In this document: one piece after another, positions 1 through 7,403 of the stretch
Layout: each line of letters opens with the position of its first letter
Position numbering within the stretch: position 1 is the first letter of the stretch
The notes under the pieces: model-generated
Database searches by the model: none
Told to the model about the DNA's origin: nothing
Seen by the model: the letters and a program-made list of their open reading frames with translations, nothing else
Position numbers and translations under genes: made by a program
From: UBA5972 sp964466385
Lineage (GTDB): Bacteria; Pseudomonadota; Alphaproteobacteria; Rhodobacterales; Rhodobacteraceae
DNA length: 38,790 nucleotides
Assembly: GCA_964466385.1 (NCBI GenBank)
Contig: CAYXNM010000004.1
Span: 1-38,790 of the forward strand
Direction of reading: 5' to 3'

Positions 1-54
1 TGAGCTTTTCCACCGGTGCCCCTTGCCTGAGCTTTTCCACCGGTGCCCCTTGCC
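1..54. repeat. 27-bp tandem repeat, left-end copies
   Basis: Two perfect copies of a 27-bp unit (1-27, 28-54). The unit begins TGAGCTTTTCC, contains the palindrome CACCGGTG and ends CCCCTTGCC. Bases 1-50 are identical to 38741-38790, so the window ends overlap and the array is continuous across the junction of a circular or terminally redundant molecule. The true copy number cannot be read, because an assembler collapses tandem repeats; at least four copies are implied with the right end. Possible roles are a packaging (cos/pac) signal, a replication site or a recombination site; the sequence does not decide between them. Confidence 0.95.
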
Positions 55-200
55 TAAAATAGGTCAGCATTTCTGCCCTGCCTGCCTGCCTGCCCTGCCT
101 GCCCTGCCTGCCCTGCCTGTCCTGCCTGTCCCTGCCTGGCCCTGCCTGCCCTGCCCTGCCTGGCCCTGCCCTGCCTGGCCCTGCCTGCCCTGAAATTAGG
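55..200. repeat. C/T/G-rich low-complexity array 1 with flank
   Basis: A flank beginning TAAAATAGGTCAGCATTTCT (55-74) leads into about 115 bp of irregularly repeated CCTG, CCCTG and GGCCCTG units with no A on the + strand (about 76-191). The same flank recurs beside the larger array at 2572-2917 in the same orientation. No gene is supported here: strings lacking A on one strand cannot contain stop codons in any frame, so open frames across the array mean nothing. Function unknown; the strand asymmetry could favour non-B DNA or slippage, and the paired flanks could act as recombination homology. Confidence 0.85.
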
Positions 201-275
201 TTGCAATCTGTTAGAGATAACGCTAACCTGGCGTTACTGGCCCGACGTGAGGTCGGCAATCTGAAGGGAAAACCA

Positions 276-563
276 ATGACCGCGCTTGATACAGCTCGAA
301 ATTTTCAAAATCTGATGGACACCGCATCGTTCGGAACGACCTTTGGGCCTTCGATTCGGGGTTGCGAGGCGAGAGCTACCGCCGCGATGAAAGTGTGCTG
401 TTATCTGACTGACAGCGGCTACTTTGGCGGCCCGCCGCCAACCCATGAAGAGGCGCTGAAACATGCCGCCCGCGCTTGGCCTGGGGGTGTACCTGCCGAC
501 GTGGTTGAGGCGCTGAAACGTCATGCGGCGCGCCGTAATAAAAGAGGAGTCACATTGTCATGA
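276..563 (+). CDS. hypothetical protein, first gene of repeat-bracketed cassette
   Basis: A 95-residue soluble protein I do not recognise. The ATG at 276 is preferred to an in-frame TTG at 201 because AAGGGAA lies about 7 nt upstream, whereas the TTG follows the low-complexity array directly. The middle carries a Cys pair (MKVCCYL) and a GGPPP turn; the C-terminus is basic (KRHAARRNKRG). Its stop overlaps the next start (ATGA at 560-563), so it is translationally coupled to the cassette. It and its neighbours are AT-richer than the structural genes. Accessory, early-expressed and host-takeover roles are all possible; none is shown. Confidence 0.7.
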   Translation: MTALDTARNFQNLMDTASFGTTFGPSIRGCEARATAAMKVCCYLTDSGYFGGPPPTHEEALKHAARAWPGGVPADVVEALKRHAARRNKRGVTLS

Positions 564-1108
564 AATGGCTTGAAAATCCCGAATCCGTCGGATTCCGCTT
601 TGCCGGATTTTGCGACGAATTGCGCCGCTCTATTCGGCATACTGGATGGTATACGGGTTCTGAAATATGCGACGAAACTTATCGTGGCGTTGTGTATCAA
701 TTGCCGCATGGTCGATTCTACGCTGGACATAGCGATCCATGGAATGACGGGCCGGCGCGATTGGATTTGTCAGAATGTTTTGATGACGCGAGCGATGCTG
801 CGATTACAGCGGATTCAATCGCTGAAAATGTCGCGGAATCAGAACGCGAATATCAAGATTCGTATCGCGCCGGTCAATGGGCGAGAGATGCGGCGTATGA
901 CGCGACACAATGTGCTGCACATTGGCGCGATACGTGCCGTTTGCTGATAGACACGTATCGCGCCAATGCGGCGCCAGATAGCGTTAAAACAGCGGCGCGG
1001 GTTGTGCAAGATGCTTGGCGGGATTTTGAGATTGCGAGCGATAAGGCGCATGCGTTGCGTGATGACGCGATCTGGAATGATGCTTTTAAAGAGGGATATG
1101 GAATATGA
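560..1108 (+). CDS. hypothetical protein, second cassette gene
   Basis: A 182-residue protein with no recognised domain. The start ATG at 560 overlaps the previous stop and has AAAGAGGAG as ribosome-binding site at 541-549. The N-terminal half is mixed and aromatic; from about residue 85 it is rich in Ala, Asp and Arg with helical character, suggesting a coiled or helical-bundle C-terminus. No membrane segment or signal peptide is visible. It ends in an ATGA overlap with the next gene at 1105. Function unknown; position suggests an accessory gene. Confidence 0.75.
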   Translation: MKWLENPESVGFRFAGFCDELRRSIRHTGWYTGSEICDETYRGVVYQLPHGRFYAGHSDPWNDGPARLDLSECFDDASDAAITADSIAENVAESEREYQDSYRAGQWARDAAYDATQCAAHWRDTCRLLIDTYRANAAPDSVKTAARVVQDAWRDFEIASDKAHALRDDAIWNDAFKEGYGI

Positions 1109-1410
1109 ATAATCATGAATTGACAGAATACGCGGAATCCATCGCGCAAGAAATATTCGATCAAGCGTCAGACCGTGATGAAATGTCGGATCTTGCGTTT
1201 CGATATGCAGACGGATCAGAGCATGTGATCTATTATGGCAAGGCACATTCAATTTGCCAGAATTGTGACACGTCACAAGGCGAGTCGGATCTAAAAGACA
1301 CGAGCGACCCGATGCAAAAAACATATGACGGATTCGCTACGGCAATTGCGTTTTGCGAATTGCGTTGTCGGATTGAAACTGCACTGAATGCGCTTTGCGA
1401 TGAAGAGTGA
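1105..1410 (+). CDS. hypothetical acidic small protein, third cassette gene
   Basis: A 101-residue acidic protein with several Cys residues (a CQNC pair near residue 51, later CELRC and a Cys close to the C-terminus), so metal binding is possible but not demonstrated. The start is set by the ATGA overlap at 1105-1108, with GAGGGATATGG just upstream. The end overlaps a possible 22-codon micropeptide starting at 1400. No family recognised. Confidence 0.75.
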   Translation: MNNHELTEYAESIAQEIFDQASDRDEMSDLAFRYADGSEHVIYYGKAHSICQNCDTSQGESDLKDTSDPMQKTYDGFATAIAFCELRCRIETALNALCDEE

Positions 1411-1468
1411 AAAAACAATTAACGCAATCGCATTGGCGATCATGTTCGCCACGTTGTTTTTGATTTAA
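1400..1468 (+). CDS. possible 22-aa membrane micropeptide
   Basis: ATG at 1400 opens a 22-codon frame overlapping the end of the preceding gene by 11 nt and ending TAA at 1466-1468, before the next ribosome-binding site. The product has a short charged N-terminus (MKSEKT) followed by about 16 hydrophobic residues (INAIALAIMFATLFLI), the shape of a single-pass membrane peptide. It fills most of the only gap in the cassette. The ribosome-binding site is weak and such short frames occur by chance, so confidence is low. Confidence 0.35.
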   Translation: MKSEKTINAIALAIMFATLFLI

Positions 1469-1486
1469 CTGGAAAGGAATGAAACA

Positions 1487-2239
1487 ATGGCAATGCTAAC
1501 AACCATACCGTTTCAAGGTTTCTACAATTCAATTCACAGTCAGGAAGTTGCCCGAATCTGGGAATATGAATGTGAAATCTTTGCAGAGGATGCTGGTGAG
1601 AATATGCCGGAATGGGTCAGCGAAATTGTTTGGCGCGACTGCGACTATTCGGAGATTTACGACAAATATGCTGCAGCATATGCCGAATCGTTCTGCAATT
1701 GGATGGAATTTGATAATGCCGTATTTGACGGAATGGAGTCGCCGCGTGAATACAATTTTGAAACAGATCGACTCTTTGTCCACATCACGCGGCATGATGT
1801 GGCAAAGCTTGTGCGATATGTGCGGAATGAATCTGCAAACGGATGGCAAGATATGCGCGATCTGGCGAAACGGCAATTTACGTCACGGTCCGGTTTTATT
1901 TCATATTATGATCCCGACATTGATGCTTGGGGTTCAATCGCTGAATGGGATCATAATCAAATTGGCACATTGGTGGAGTGTGCCGCGATTGCGCGGAATG
2001 GTGGTGAATGGGGTTCAATGGCGGAATATAAATTGATTGAACACTTGGATTGCAATGGCGATTTGAGCGAATGGTTCTGGGGTTCAAACGACAAAATGCG
2101 ACGACTCAGTAATGCTCTTTATTATATTCGCGAAGTGCGATCGCGGCGCCAGATCAAAACAATGGCACAATGGCATGCCGCACGGCGTGCTGAGAACAGA
2201 CTGTTTAATCAAACGCCATTAGGGGAGTCGATCCAATGA
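1487..2239 (+). CDS. hypothetical acidic protein, fourth cassette gene
   Basis: A 250-residue acidic protein (about 41 Asp/Glu against about 26 Lys/Arg, with the N-terminal 95 residues much more skewed) and unusually rich in Trp and Tyr. Start ATG at 1487 has AAAGGAA about 8 nt upstream. The N-terminus (MLTTIPFQGFYNS) resembles openings I have seen in uncharacterised phage proteins, but I cannot assign a family. The acidic, aromatic character makes a DNA-mimic or anti-defence role conceivable; that is inference only. Ends in an ATGA overlap with the next gene. Confidence 0.8.
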   Translation: MAMLTTIPFQGFYNSIHSQEVARIWEYECEIFAEDAGENMPEWVSEIVWRDCDYSEIYDKYAAAYAESFCNWMEFDNAVFDGMESPREYNFETDRLFVHITRHDVAKLVRYVRNESANGWQDMRDLAKRQFTSRSGFISYYDPDIDAWGSIAEWDHNQIGTLVECAAIARNGGEWGSMAEYKLIEHLDCNGDLSEWFWGSNDKMRRLSNALYYIREVRSRRQIKTMAQWHAARRAENRLFNQTPLGESIQ

Positions 2240-2511
2240 CAATTGAACGTGAAATAATAGTCGGATATACGTATAATCGAGGCGCCAAAACATATACGGC
2301 ACGCGCCTATTTGCGCGAGTCGGGATTCCCGGGGTTGCCGCCAGACCACGTCTATAAAATATTTTTGTCGTGCCGGACGTGTGAATCTCGGATTACCGCC
2401 ATGCAAGACGCAATTGCTGCTGTTCGAAAAGACACGCCGTGTTTGCAAGATGTGCCGGTGACTGATAAGGGGCGCGTGATCAGCATTTTCCTAGACGGTT
2501 ATTGCTTCTAG
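2236..2511 (+). CDS. hypothetical protein, last cassette gene
   Basis: A 91-residue protein, coupled to the gene before by ATGA (2236-2239) and preceded by AGGGGAG. It contains four Cys (CRTC, then CLQD and a C-terminal CF), so a small metal-binding or disulphide fold is possible. No recognised family. It is the last gene before a hairpin (2536-2563) and the second low-complexity array, and so closes the repeat-bracketed cassette. Confidence 0.75.
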   Translation: MTIEREIIVGYTYNRGAKTYTARAYLRESGFPGLPPDHVYKIFLSCRTCESRITAMQDAIAAVRKDTPCLQDVPVTDKGRVISIFLDGYCF

Positions 2512-2535
2512 TTAATCAATCCGCTGAGTAACTTG

Positions 2536-2563
2536 GCGCCGCGACTCGTTAGAATCGCGGCGC
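2536..2563 (+). terminator. hairpin, probable terminator of the cassette
   Basis: A perfect 9-bp inverted repeat (GCGCCGCGA at 2536-2544, TCGCGGCGC at 2555-2563) with a 10-nt loop, 25 bp after the last cassette stop codon. It is followed by TATTGATT, only a weak T-tract, so termination may be partial. Confidence 0.55.
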
Positions 2564-2571
2564 TATTGATT

Positions 2572-2917
2572 CGCCCTGCCCTGCCCTGCCCTGCCCTGCC
2601 CTGGCCCTGCTCTGCTCTGCCCGCCCTGCTCTGCTCTGCTCTGCCCGCCCTGCTCTGCTCTGCCCTGCCTGGCCCTGCCCTGCCTGGCCCTGCCCTGCCT
2701 GCCTGGCCCTGCCCTGCCTGCCTGGCCCTGCCTGGCCCTGCCCGGCCCTGCTCTGCCCGGCTCTGCTCTGCTCTGCCTGCTCTGCCTGCTCTGCTCTGCC
2801 CTGCCTGGCCCTGCCCTGCCTGGCCCTGCTCTGCCCTGCCTGCCTGCCTGCCCTGCTCTGCCTGGCCCTGCCCTGCCTGGCCCTGCCTGGCCCTGCCTGC
2901 CTGGCCCTGCCTGGCCC
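2572..2917. repeat. C/T/G-rich low-complexity array 2
   Basis: About 345 bp with no A on the + strand, built from interleaved CCCTG, CTCTG, CCTG and GGCCCTG units. It is the larger relative of the array at 76-191. Long open frames exist on both strands only because stop codons cannot form; their products would be Pro/Leu/Ala or Gly/Gln/Arg repeats and are not credible genes. Unit order is irregular, as expected of slippage, so the assembled length may be inexact. Confidence 0.9.
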
Positions 2918-3031
2918 TAAAATAGGTCAGCATTTCTGCCCTAAAATAGGTCATAGGTTCTTACCTAACGCGAGCCGTGAGGGTACGCGCGAGGCTCGAT
3001 GCAAATTTAGCGTCAGAATTGCTGACCTATT
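2917..3031. repeat. repeated AATAGGTCA motifs before the terminase genes
   Basis: The flank beginning TAAAATAGGTCAGCATTTCT, also present at 55-74, recurs at 2918-2937; a shortened copy (TAAAATAGGTCA) follows at about 2942. An inverted copy with one mismatch lies at 3014-3031 (CAGAATTGCTGACCTATT). Three direct and one inverted AATAGGTCA elements in a non-coding stretch just upstream of the small terminase fit an operator, a replication or packaging site, or recombination homology; the sequence alone does not choose. Nothing else is seen between 2564 and 3039. Confidence 0.6.
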
Positions 3032-3039
3032 ATTGGCCA

Positions 3040-3069
3040 TTGCGCGGTTGTCCGATTTTGTCTTATGTT
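3040..3069 (+). promoter_or_regulatory. candidate promoter of packaging/head operon
   Basis: TTGCGC (3040-3045), an 18-nt spacer and TATGTT (3064-3069) resemble a sigma-70-type promoter. Only six bases separate the -10-like box from the ATG at 3076, where no ribosome-binding site is visible, so a leaderless transcript is suggested. Motif match only. Confidence 0.35.
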
Positions 3070-3075
3070 ATCCTT

Positions 3076-3537
3076 ATGGCAACTTTGTCCGATTTACGCG
3101 TGCATCTTGACCTGAGTACGACCCGACTCCATGATTTGATCAATCAGGGGATCGTTACGCGCTGTCCGCGTGGCGAATACGACATCGACAAGGCTCGAAA
3201 AGAATATATCGCGTGGATTCGCAAGGCGGCCACCGGTAGAAAGTCGCAAGGTGCCAGTGACTTGTCGGCGGAACGGGCCAGACTCGCCAAAGAACAAGCT
3301 GACGCCAAGGAAATGGAGAACAATATAACCCGTGGGCAATTGGTTAAGATCGAGGATGTGGCCAAGGTTATTGAAAATCAACTCGATAGGTGCCGCACGA
3401 AAATGTTGGCAATACCGTCAAAAATCGCACCTGAGTCACATGCCGCACCGACGCCTGCCGAAGCGAGAATTATCATCGAAAACGCGATAACGGACGCCTT
3501 GAATGAGTTGGTCGGATACACAGACGCAAATACTTGA
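3076..3537 (+). CDS. terS: terminase small subunit, Nu1-like
   Basis: The 153-residue product opens with a helix-turn-helix-like segment (MATLSDLRVHLDLSTTRLHD, then LINQGIVTRCPRGEYDIDKA) like lambda gpNu1/DUF1441 small terminases that bind the packaging site. A Lys/Glu-rich helical middle and C-terminal oligomerisation region follow. The frame can be extended upstream to GTG at 2977, but that part overlaps repeat and promoter-like DNA, so ATG 3076 is preferred although it lacks a clear Shine-Dalgarno. It overlaps the large terminase start by 35 bp, and the two would form the packaging enzyme. Confidence 0.8.
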   Translation: MATLSDLRVHLDLSTTRLHDLINQGIVTRCPRGEYDIDKARKEYIAWIRKAATGRKSQGASDLSAERARLAKEQADAKEMENNITRGQLVKIEDVAKVIENQLDRCRTKMLAIPSKIAPESHAAPTPAEARIIIENAITDALNELVGYTDANT

Positions 3538-5344
3538 TGCGCGCATCAGCGATGTTGTGTCGGATCGGATGCGACCACCGCCGAAGCTGACGATCAGTCA
3601 ATGGTCGGACAGGTATCGTTACCTGAGCGCAGAGTCATCCGCAGAGCCAGGTCGATGGTCCACGAGTCGGGCGGAATATCAACGCGGCATGATGGATGCG
3701 GTCAGCGATTTGGCGATCACTACGGTTGTGCTGATGACGGCGGCTCAGGTCGGCAAAACCGAGTTGATAAACAACGTCGTGGGTTTTCATATCCACCAGG
3801 ATCCGGCGCCGATGCTGGTTGTGCAGCCGACGCTCGACATGGCACAGACATGGAGCAAGGATCGGCTGGCCCCGGCGCTGCGCGATACGCCCGTGTTAGT
3901 CAATACGGTGCAGGACAGTCGGTCGCGCGACAGCGGAAACACCATTTTGCACAAGATATTTCCGGGTGGGCACGTCACGTCGTGCGGTGCTAACTCGCCC
4001 GCGTCACTTGCGATGCGCCCGTGTCGAGTGATCCTCATGGATGAAGTGGACCGGTATCCGGTCAGTGCCGGCACCGAAGGCGATCCGGTCGCATTGGCGC
4101 GCAAGCGCGCAAGCACGTTTTGGAACAAGCGATTCATCGAGGTATCGACGCCAACCGAACGCGGCAACAGCCGGATCGAACAGTCGTATGATGCCAGCGA
4201 CAAGCGCAAATATTTCATTCCTTGCCCGGACTGTGGCCACATGCAGACGCTGGTCTGGGCGAACGTAAAATGGGCAGACGGTGACGCTTCAACCGCTGAG
4301 TATATGTGCGAGGAATGCGGGTCGCTCTGGGATGACGTGAAGCGTCATCGCGCCGTCAGGCAGGGTGAGTGGCGTGCGACTGCGGTTGGTGTTCCCGGCG
4401 TAGCAGGGTTTCATATCAGCGCGCTCTATAGTCCCTGGGTGTCTTTGAAAGAGGGTGTCCAGGATTTCCTTGACGCCAAGGCGAACCCGATGCGGCTCAG
4501 GACGTGGGTGAATACGTTTCTTGGCGAAACATGGGAAGAAACCGGCGAAACATTCGACGCCCATGATTTGATGGACCGGGTGGAAGATTGGGGTGAAGGT
4601 CTGCCGATTGGTGTTGCGATGCTGACGGCAGGTGTCGATGTTCAGGACGATCGCTTGGAGTTGGAGATTGTCGGATGGGGCGCCGGTGAGGAAAGTTGGT
4701 CGATTGATTATCACGTTCTCTACGGAGATCCGTCGTCTGGCGAATTGTGGTCACGGCTCGATGCGTTGCTTGCGAATATCTACTATCATTCGATGTTTGG
4801 TGAAATGGCTATCCGGGCGACGTGTGTTGACACGGGTGGTCACTATACCCAAGCGGTCTACAAATATGCCGCATCGCATCGCGGCAAGCGGGTGTTTGCC
4901 ATCAAAGGGGTTGGCGGCGAAGGTAAGCCGATCAGCGGCAGGCCGAGCAAAAATAACATCGGCAAGGTTAACTTGTTCTCGATCGGTGTGGACACGGCGA
5001 AGGAATTGCTGTTTGCGCAACTCAAGGTCAGTGAAGTTGGGCCGGGATACGCGCATTTTCCCGATTGTCGGGAATATGATTATTTTCGCGGTCTGACGTC
5101 GGAGCGGCGGATAACTCGTTACTATAAAGGACGTGCCCGGAAAGAGTGGGTCAAGGTGGGAACAAAGCGGAATGAGCCGCTTGATTGTCGGGTTTACGCA
5201 ATGGCCGCATTACACATCCTGAACGTCAATGTCGATTCTGTTTACAATCACTTGCTTTCCGGTGTATCCATGCCGGGAATAGAGACGAAGCCTGCACGTC
5301 AAGTTCCAATGCGTAGTTCGTTCCTACGAGGGTACATGCTCTGA
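3503..5344 (+). CDS. terL: terminase large subunit, GpA family
   Basis: A 613-residue DNA-packaging ATPase/nuclease of the lambda gpA family. Visible features: Walker A-like TAAQVGKTE (79-87), Walker B VILMDE (176-181), a Ser/Thr coupling motif (VSTPTE, about 214-219), a zinc-ribbon-like insert CPDC...CEEC (241-272), and a C-terminal nuclease region beginning AGVDVQDDRLELEIVGWG, with acidic residues suited to metal binding. Length is typical of the family. It would translocate DNA into the prohead at the portal and cut concatemers. Start ATG 3503 lies inside the small terminase gene; its stop overlaps the next start (TGATG at 5342-5346). Confidence 0.95.
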   Translation: MSWSDTQTQILDARISDVVSDRMRPPPKLTISQWSDRYRYLSAESSAEPGRWSTSRAEYQRGMMDAVSDLAITTVVLMTAAQVGKTELINNVVGFHIHQDPAPMLVVQPTLDMAQTWSKDRLAPALRDTPVLVNTVQDSRSRDSGNTILHKIFPGGHVTSCGANSPASLAMRPCRVILMDEVDRYPVSAGTEGDPVALARKRASTFWNKRFIEVSTPTERGNSRIEQSYDASDKRKYFIPCPDCGHMQTLVWANVKWADGDASTAEYMCEECGSLWDDVKRHRAVRQGEWRATAVGVPGVAGFHISALYSPWVSLKEGVQDFLDAKANPMRLRTWVNTFLGETWEETGETFDAHDLMDRVEDWGEGLPIGVAMLTAGVDVQDDRLELEIVGWGAGEESWSIDYHVLYGDPSSGELWSRLDALLANIYYHSMFGEMAIRATCVDTGGHYTQAVYKYAASHRGKRVFAIKGVGGEGKPISGRPSKNNIGKVNLFSIGVDTAKELLFAQLKVSEVGPGYAHFPDCREYDYFRGLTSERRITRYYKGRARKEWVKVGTKRNEPLDCRVYAMAALHILNVNVDSVYNHLLSGVSMPGIETKPARQVPMRSSFLRGYML

Positions 5345-5916
5345 TGGCCAACATTTTTGACGCCAACGACGCATTTGAGGGTGAACCCCGTGAAATCGTC
5401 ATCGGTGATTTTCTTCAATGGAAGCGTGGCGATTTGGTGTCGGACTACCCGATGGCGACACATTCGATGGAGTATGTCGCACAGGTTGACGGAACCGGAA
5501 CCGACGAAATCAGAATTGCCGCAACCGAAACGTCGCTGACATACGTGTTCAGCGTGGCGAGTGCGACGGCTGCGGCCTACGTCGCTGGTGATTATCATTG
5601 GCAACTTGAGGTAACAGAAACGGCCAGCGGCAACCGCGCTGTGATTGACCGGGGAACATGGAAGGTTGTCGCTGATCTGGATGTTTCCGGCGTCGATACG
5701 CGGTCGCACGCCGAGATTGTGTTGTCCAAGATCGAAGCCGTGATCGAGGGCAAGGCGGATGCCGATGTGTCGAATTACTCGATCGGTTCGCGATCTCTTG
5801 GTAAAATGACGTGGGAAGAATTGCTTGACGCCCGCGATCGGTATCGCGCCGAGGTCATGCGCGAACGCGCTGCGCGTGGCGGCGTAAACCATTCGACAGT
5901 GAAGGTGTATTTCTGA
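5344..5916 (+). CDS. head-associated protein with gpW-like C-terminal motif
   Basis: A 190-residue protein between large terminase and portal. The N-terminal ~120 residues look like a beta-sandwich (DFLQWKRGDLVSDYP... WQLEVTETASGNRAVIDRG), as in small Ig-like phage domains. The C-terminal part has the pattern YSIGSRSLGKMTWEELLDAR followed by a basic helix, which recurs in short head-tail joining (gpW-like) proteins at this map position. A fusion of an Ig-like domain with the joining motif is my reading; the exact role is inferred from position. TGATG overlaps on both sides indicate strict coupling. Confidence 0.65.
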   Translation: MANIFDANDAFEGEPREIVIGDFLQWKRGDLVSDYPMATHSMEYVAQVDGTGTDEIRIAATETSLTYVFSVASATAAAYVAGDYHWQLEVTETASGNRAVIDRGTWKVVADLDVSGVDTRSHAEIVLSKIEAVIEGKADADVSNYSIGSRSLGKMTWEELLDARDRYRAEVMRERAARGGVNHSTVKVYF

Positions 5917-7403
5917 TGGGCATCTTCGACATATTCAAGCGCAAGACACCCGTTATTCGTGCTGCGTCGTATGTTGGAGCGTCAACCGACAGGTTGCTGG
6001 CCGACTTCAAGGCGAGTCTTGGGTCGGCGGATTCCATCATCGCTGAAAGTCTGGTCACATTGCGTGCCAGGTCGCGCGATATGGAGCGAAATAATGAATA
6101 TGTCGCTCATTATCTGCGTTTGATGCGTGTCAACGTCATCGGAGCGCAGGGTATCCGATTGCAGGTCAAAGCGCGAAATCCCGATCAGTCGATGGACCTG
6201 GCCGGCAGTCAGATGGTCGAGGATGCGTGGGCCGATTTCAGCCAGCTTGGCAATCCGACCGTTGACGGCCAGTGGTCGGTATTTGATATGCTCAACCATG
6301 TGGCCACAGCGTTGCCGCGCGATGGTGAGGTGATCGTGCAAAAGGTGCGTTCCGACAAGGTTCCGCGCGGCATCGCATTGCAGTTCATCGAGCCGGATTT
6401 GCTTGACGAAGCGATGACTGAGGACGCGCGGAATGGCAACAAGATCGTCATGGGAGTCGAGTTGGATCGGTCTACGCGGCGGCCTGTTGCGTATCATTTT
6501 CTGCGATCTCATCCGGGCGACAACAATTTCAACAGTATCGCATCGAAGCACGTTCGGGTTCCTGCTGCTGAGGTGATCCACGTTTTTCAACGGGATCGTG
6601 TCGGGCAGACGCGCGGCGTTCCGTGGGCGGCGAGTTCAATTCGATCGCTCAAAATGCTGCACGGGTATCGCGAGGCGGAGTTGGTAGCGGCGCGAGTTGG
6701 CGCCAGCAAGATCGGCTTCTTTACCAGCAAGTCGGGCGACGGGTTTTCCGCAGATCGGTACGAAACGGACAGTGCCGGCCAGAACGCGGCGCCGATAATG
6801 AATGCCGAACCGGGGAGTTTCCATCAACTTCCCGCAGATGTTGAATTGTCGTCGTGGGATCCGTCGCATCCCAACTCGGGGTATGCTGATTTTGAAAAGG
6901 CAATTCTTCGCGGTGTGGCCAGCGGGTTGGGTCCGAGTTATCCCACGTTGTCGAATGACACGAGCGGCGTAAACTACTCCACATTGCGCCAACTTGCGAT
7001 TGTGGAACGGGACTTTTACAAGACAATTCAACAATTTGTCATTTCTCACTTCATGCACCCGGTCTTTGCGTGGTGGTTGGATCATGCGATGGATTTCGGA
7101 GTGTTGCCGTTTAACGGCCCGATCAAATATCGTAAATTTCTGTCTGGTTCGAAATGGAATCCGCGCGGATTTGCCTGGGTTGATCCCGAAAAGGAAATGC
7201 GTGCGTCGGTGATTGGCTTGCAGAATGGTCTGACCACACATTCGGATGTTGCGGCATCGCAGGGCCGGGATGTGGACGATCTGTTTTCGCAGATTGAACG
7301 TGACAGTGAGGCGGCAAAACGATATGGGTTGGAATTGAATTATCAGCCTTTCGGTGATGTGACCCCGCCGCCGCCTGATCCGACACAAGGGAGTAATAAC
7401 TGA
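5916..7403 (+). CDS. portal protein, lambda gpB family
   Basis: A 495-residue portal. The opening MGIFDIFKRK, the region RSRDMERNNEYVAHYLRLMR near residue 50, VNVIGAQGIRLQ, and the later PRGIALQFIEPDLLDE and SGVNYSTLRQLAIVERDFY segments are characteristic of lambda-family portals. Twelve copies would form the ring at one capsid vertex for DNA entry and tail attachment. Length fits the family (about 500). It overlaps its neighbours by TGATG at both ends, in the canonical order terminase, joining protein, portal, protease, capsid. Confidence 0.93.
   Translation: MGIFDIFKRKTPVIRAASYVGASTDRLLADFKASLGSADSIIAESLVTLRARSRDMERNNEYVAHYLRLMRVNVIGAQGIRLQVKARNPDQSMDLAGSQMVEDAWADFSQLGNPTVDGQWSVFDMLNHVATALPRDGEVIVQKVRSDKVPRGIALQFIEPDLLDEAMTEDARNGNKIVMGVELDRSTRRPVAYHFLRSHPGDNNFNSIASKHVRVPAAEVIHVFQRDRVGQTRGVPWAASSIRSLKMLHGYREAELVAARVGASKIGFFTSKSGDGFSADRYETDSAGQNAAPIMNAEPGSFHQLPADVELSSWDPSHPNSGYADFEKAILRGVASGLGPSYPTLSNDTSGVNYSTLRQLAIVERDFYKTIQQFVISHFMHPVFAWWLDHAMDFGVLPFNGPIKYRKFLSGSKWNPRGFAWVDPEKEMRASVIGLQNGLTTHSDVAASQGRDVDDLFSQIERDSEAAKRYGLELNYQPFGDVTPPPPDPTQGSNN

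Noticed and set aside
1..200. CRISPR array from the 27-bp repeats
   Set aside because: The units are contiguous with no spacers, and no cas genes are present.
2508..2954. Long minus- and plus-strand open frames across the C-rich array
   Set aside because: With no A on one strand, stop codons cannot form; the products are pure Gly/Gln/Arg or Pro/Leu/Ala repeats with no ribosome-binding site.
3601..3993. 130-codon frame inside the large terminase
   Set aside because: Shadow of the terminase frame; low-complexity Gly/Ala/Arg product with no ribosome-binding site.
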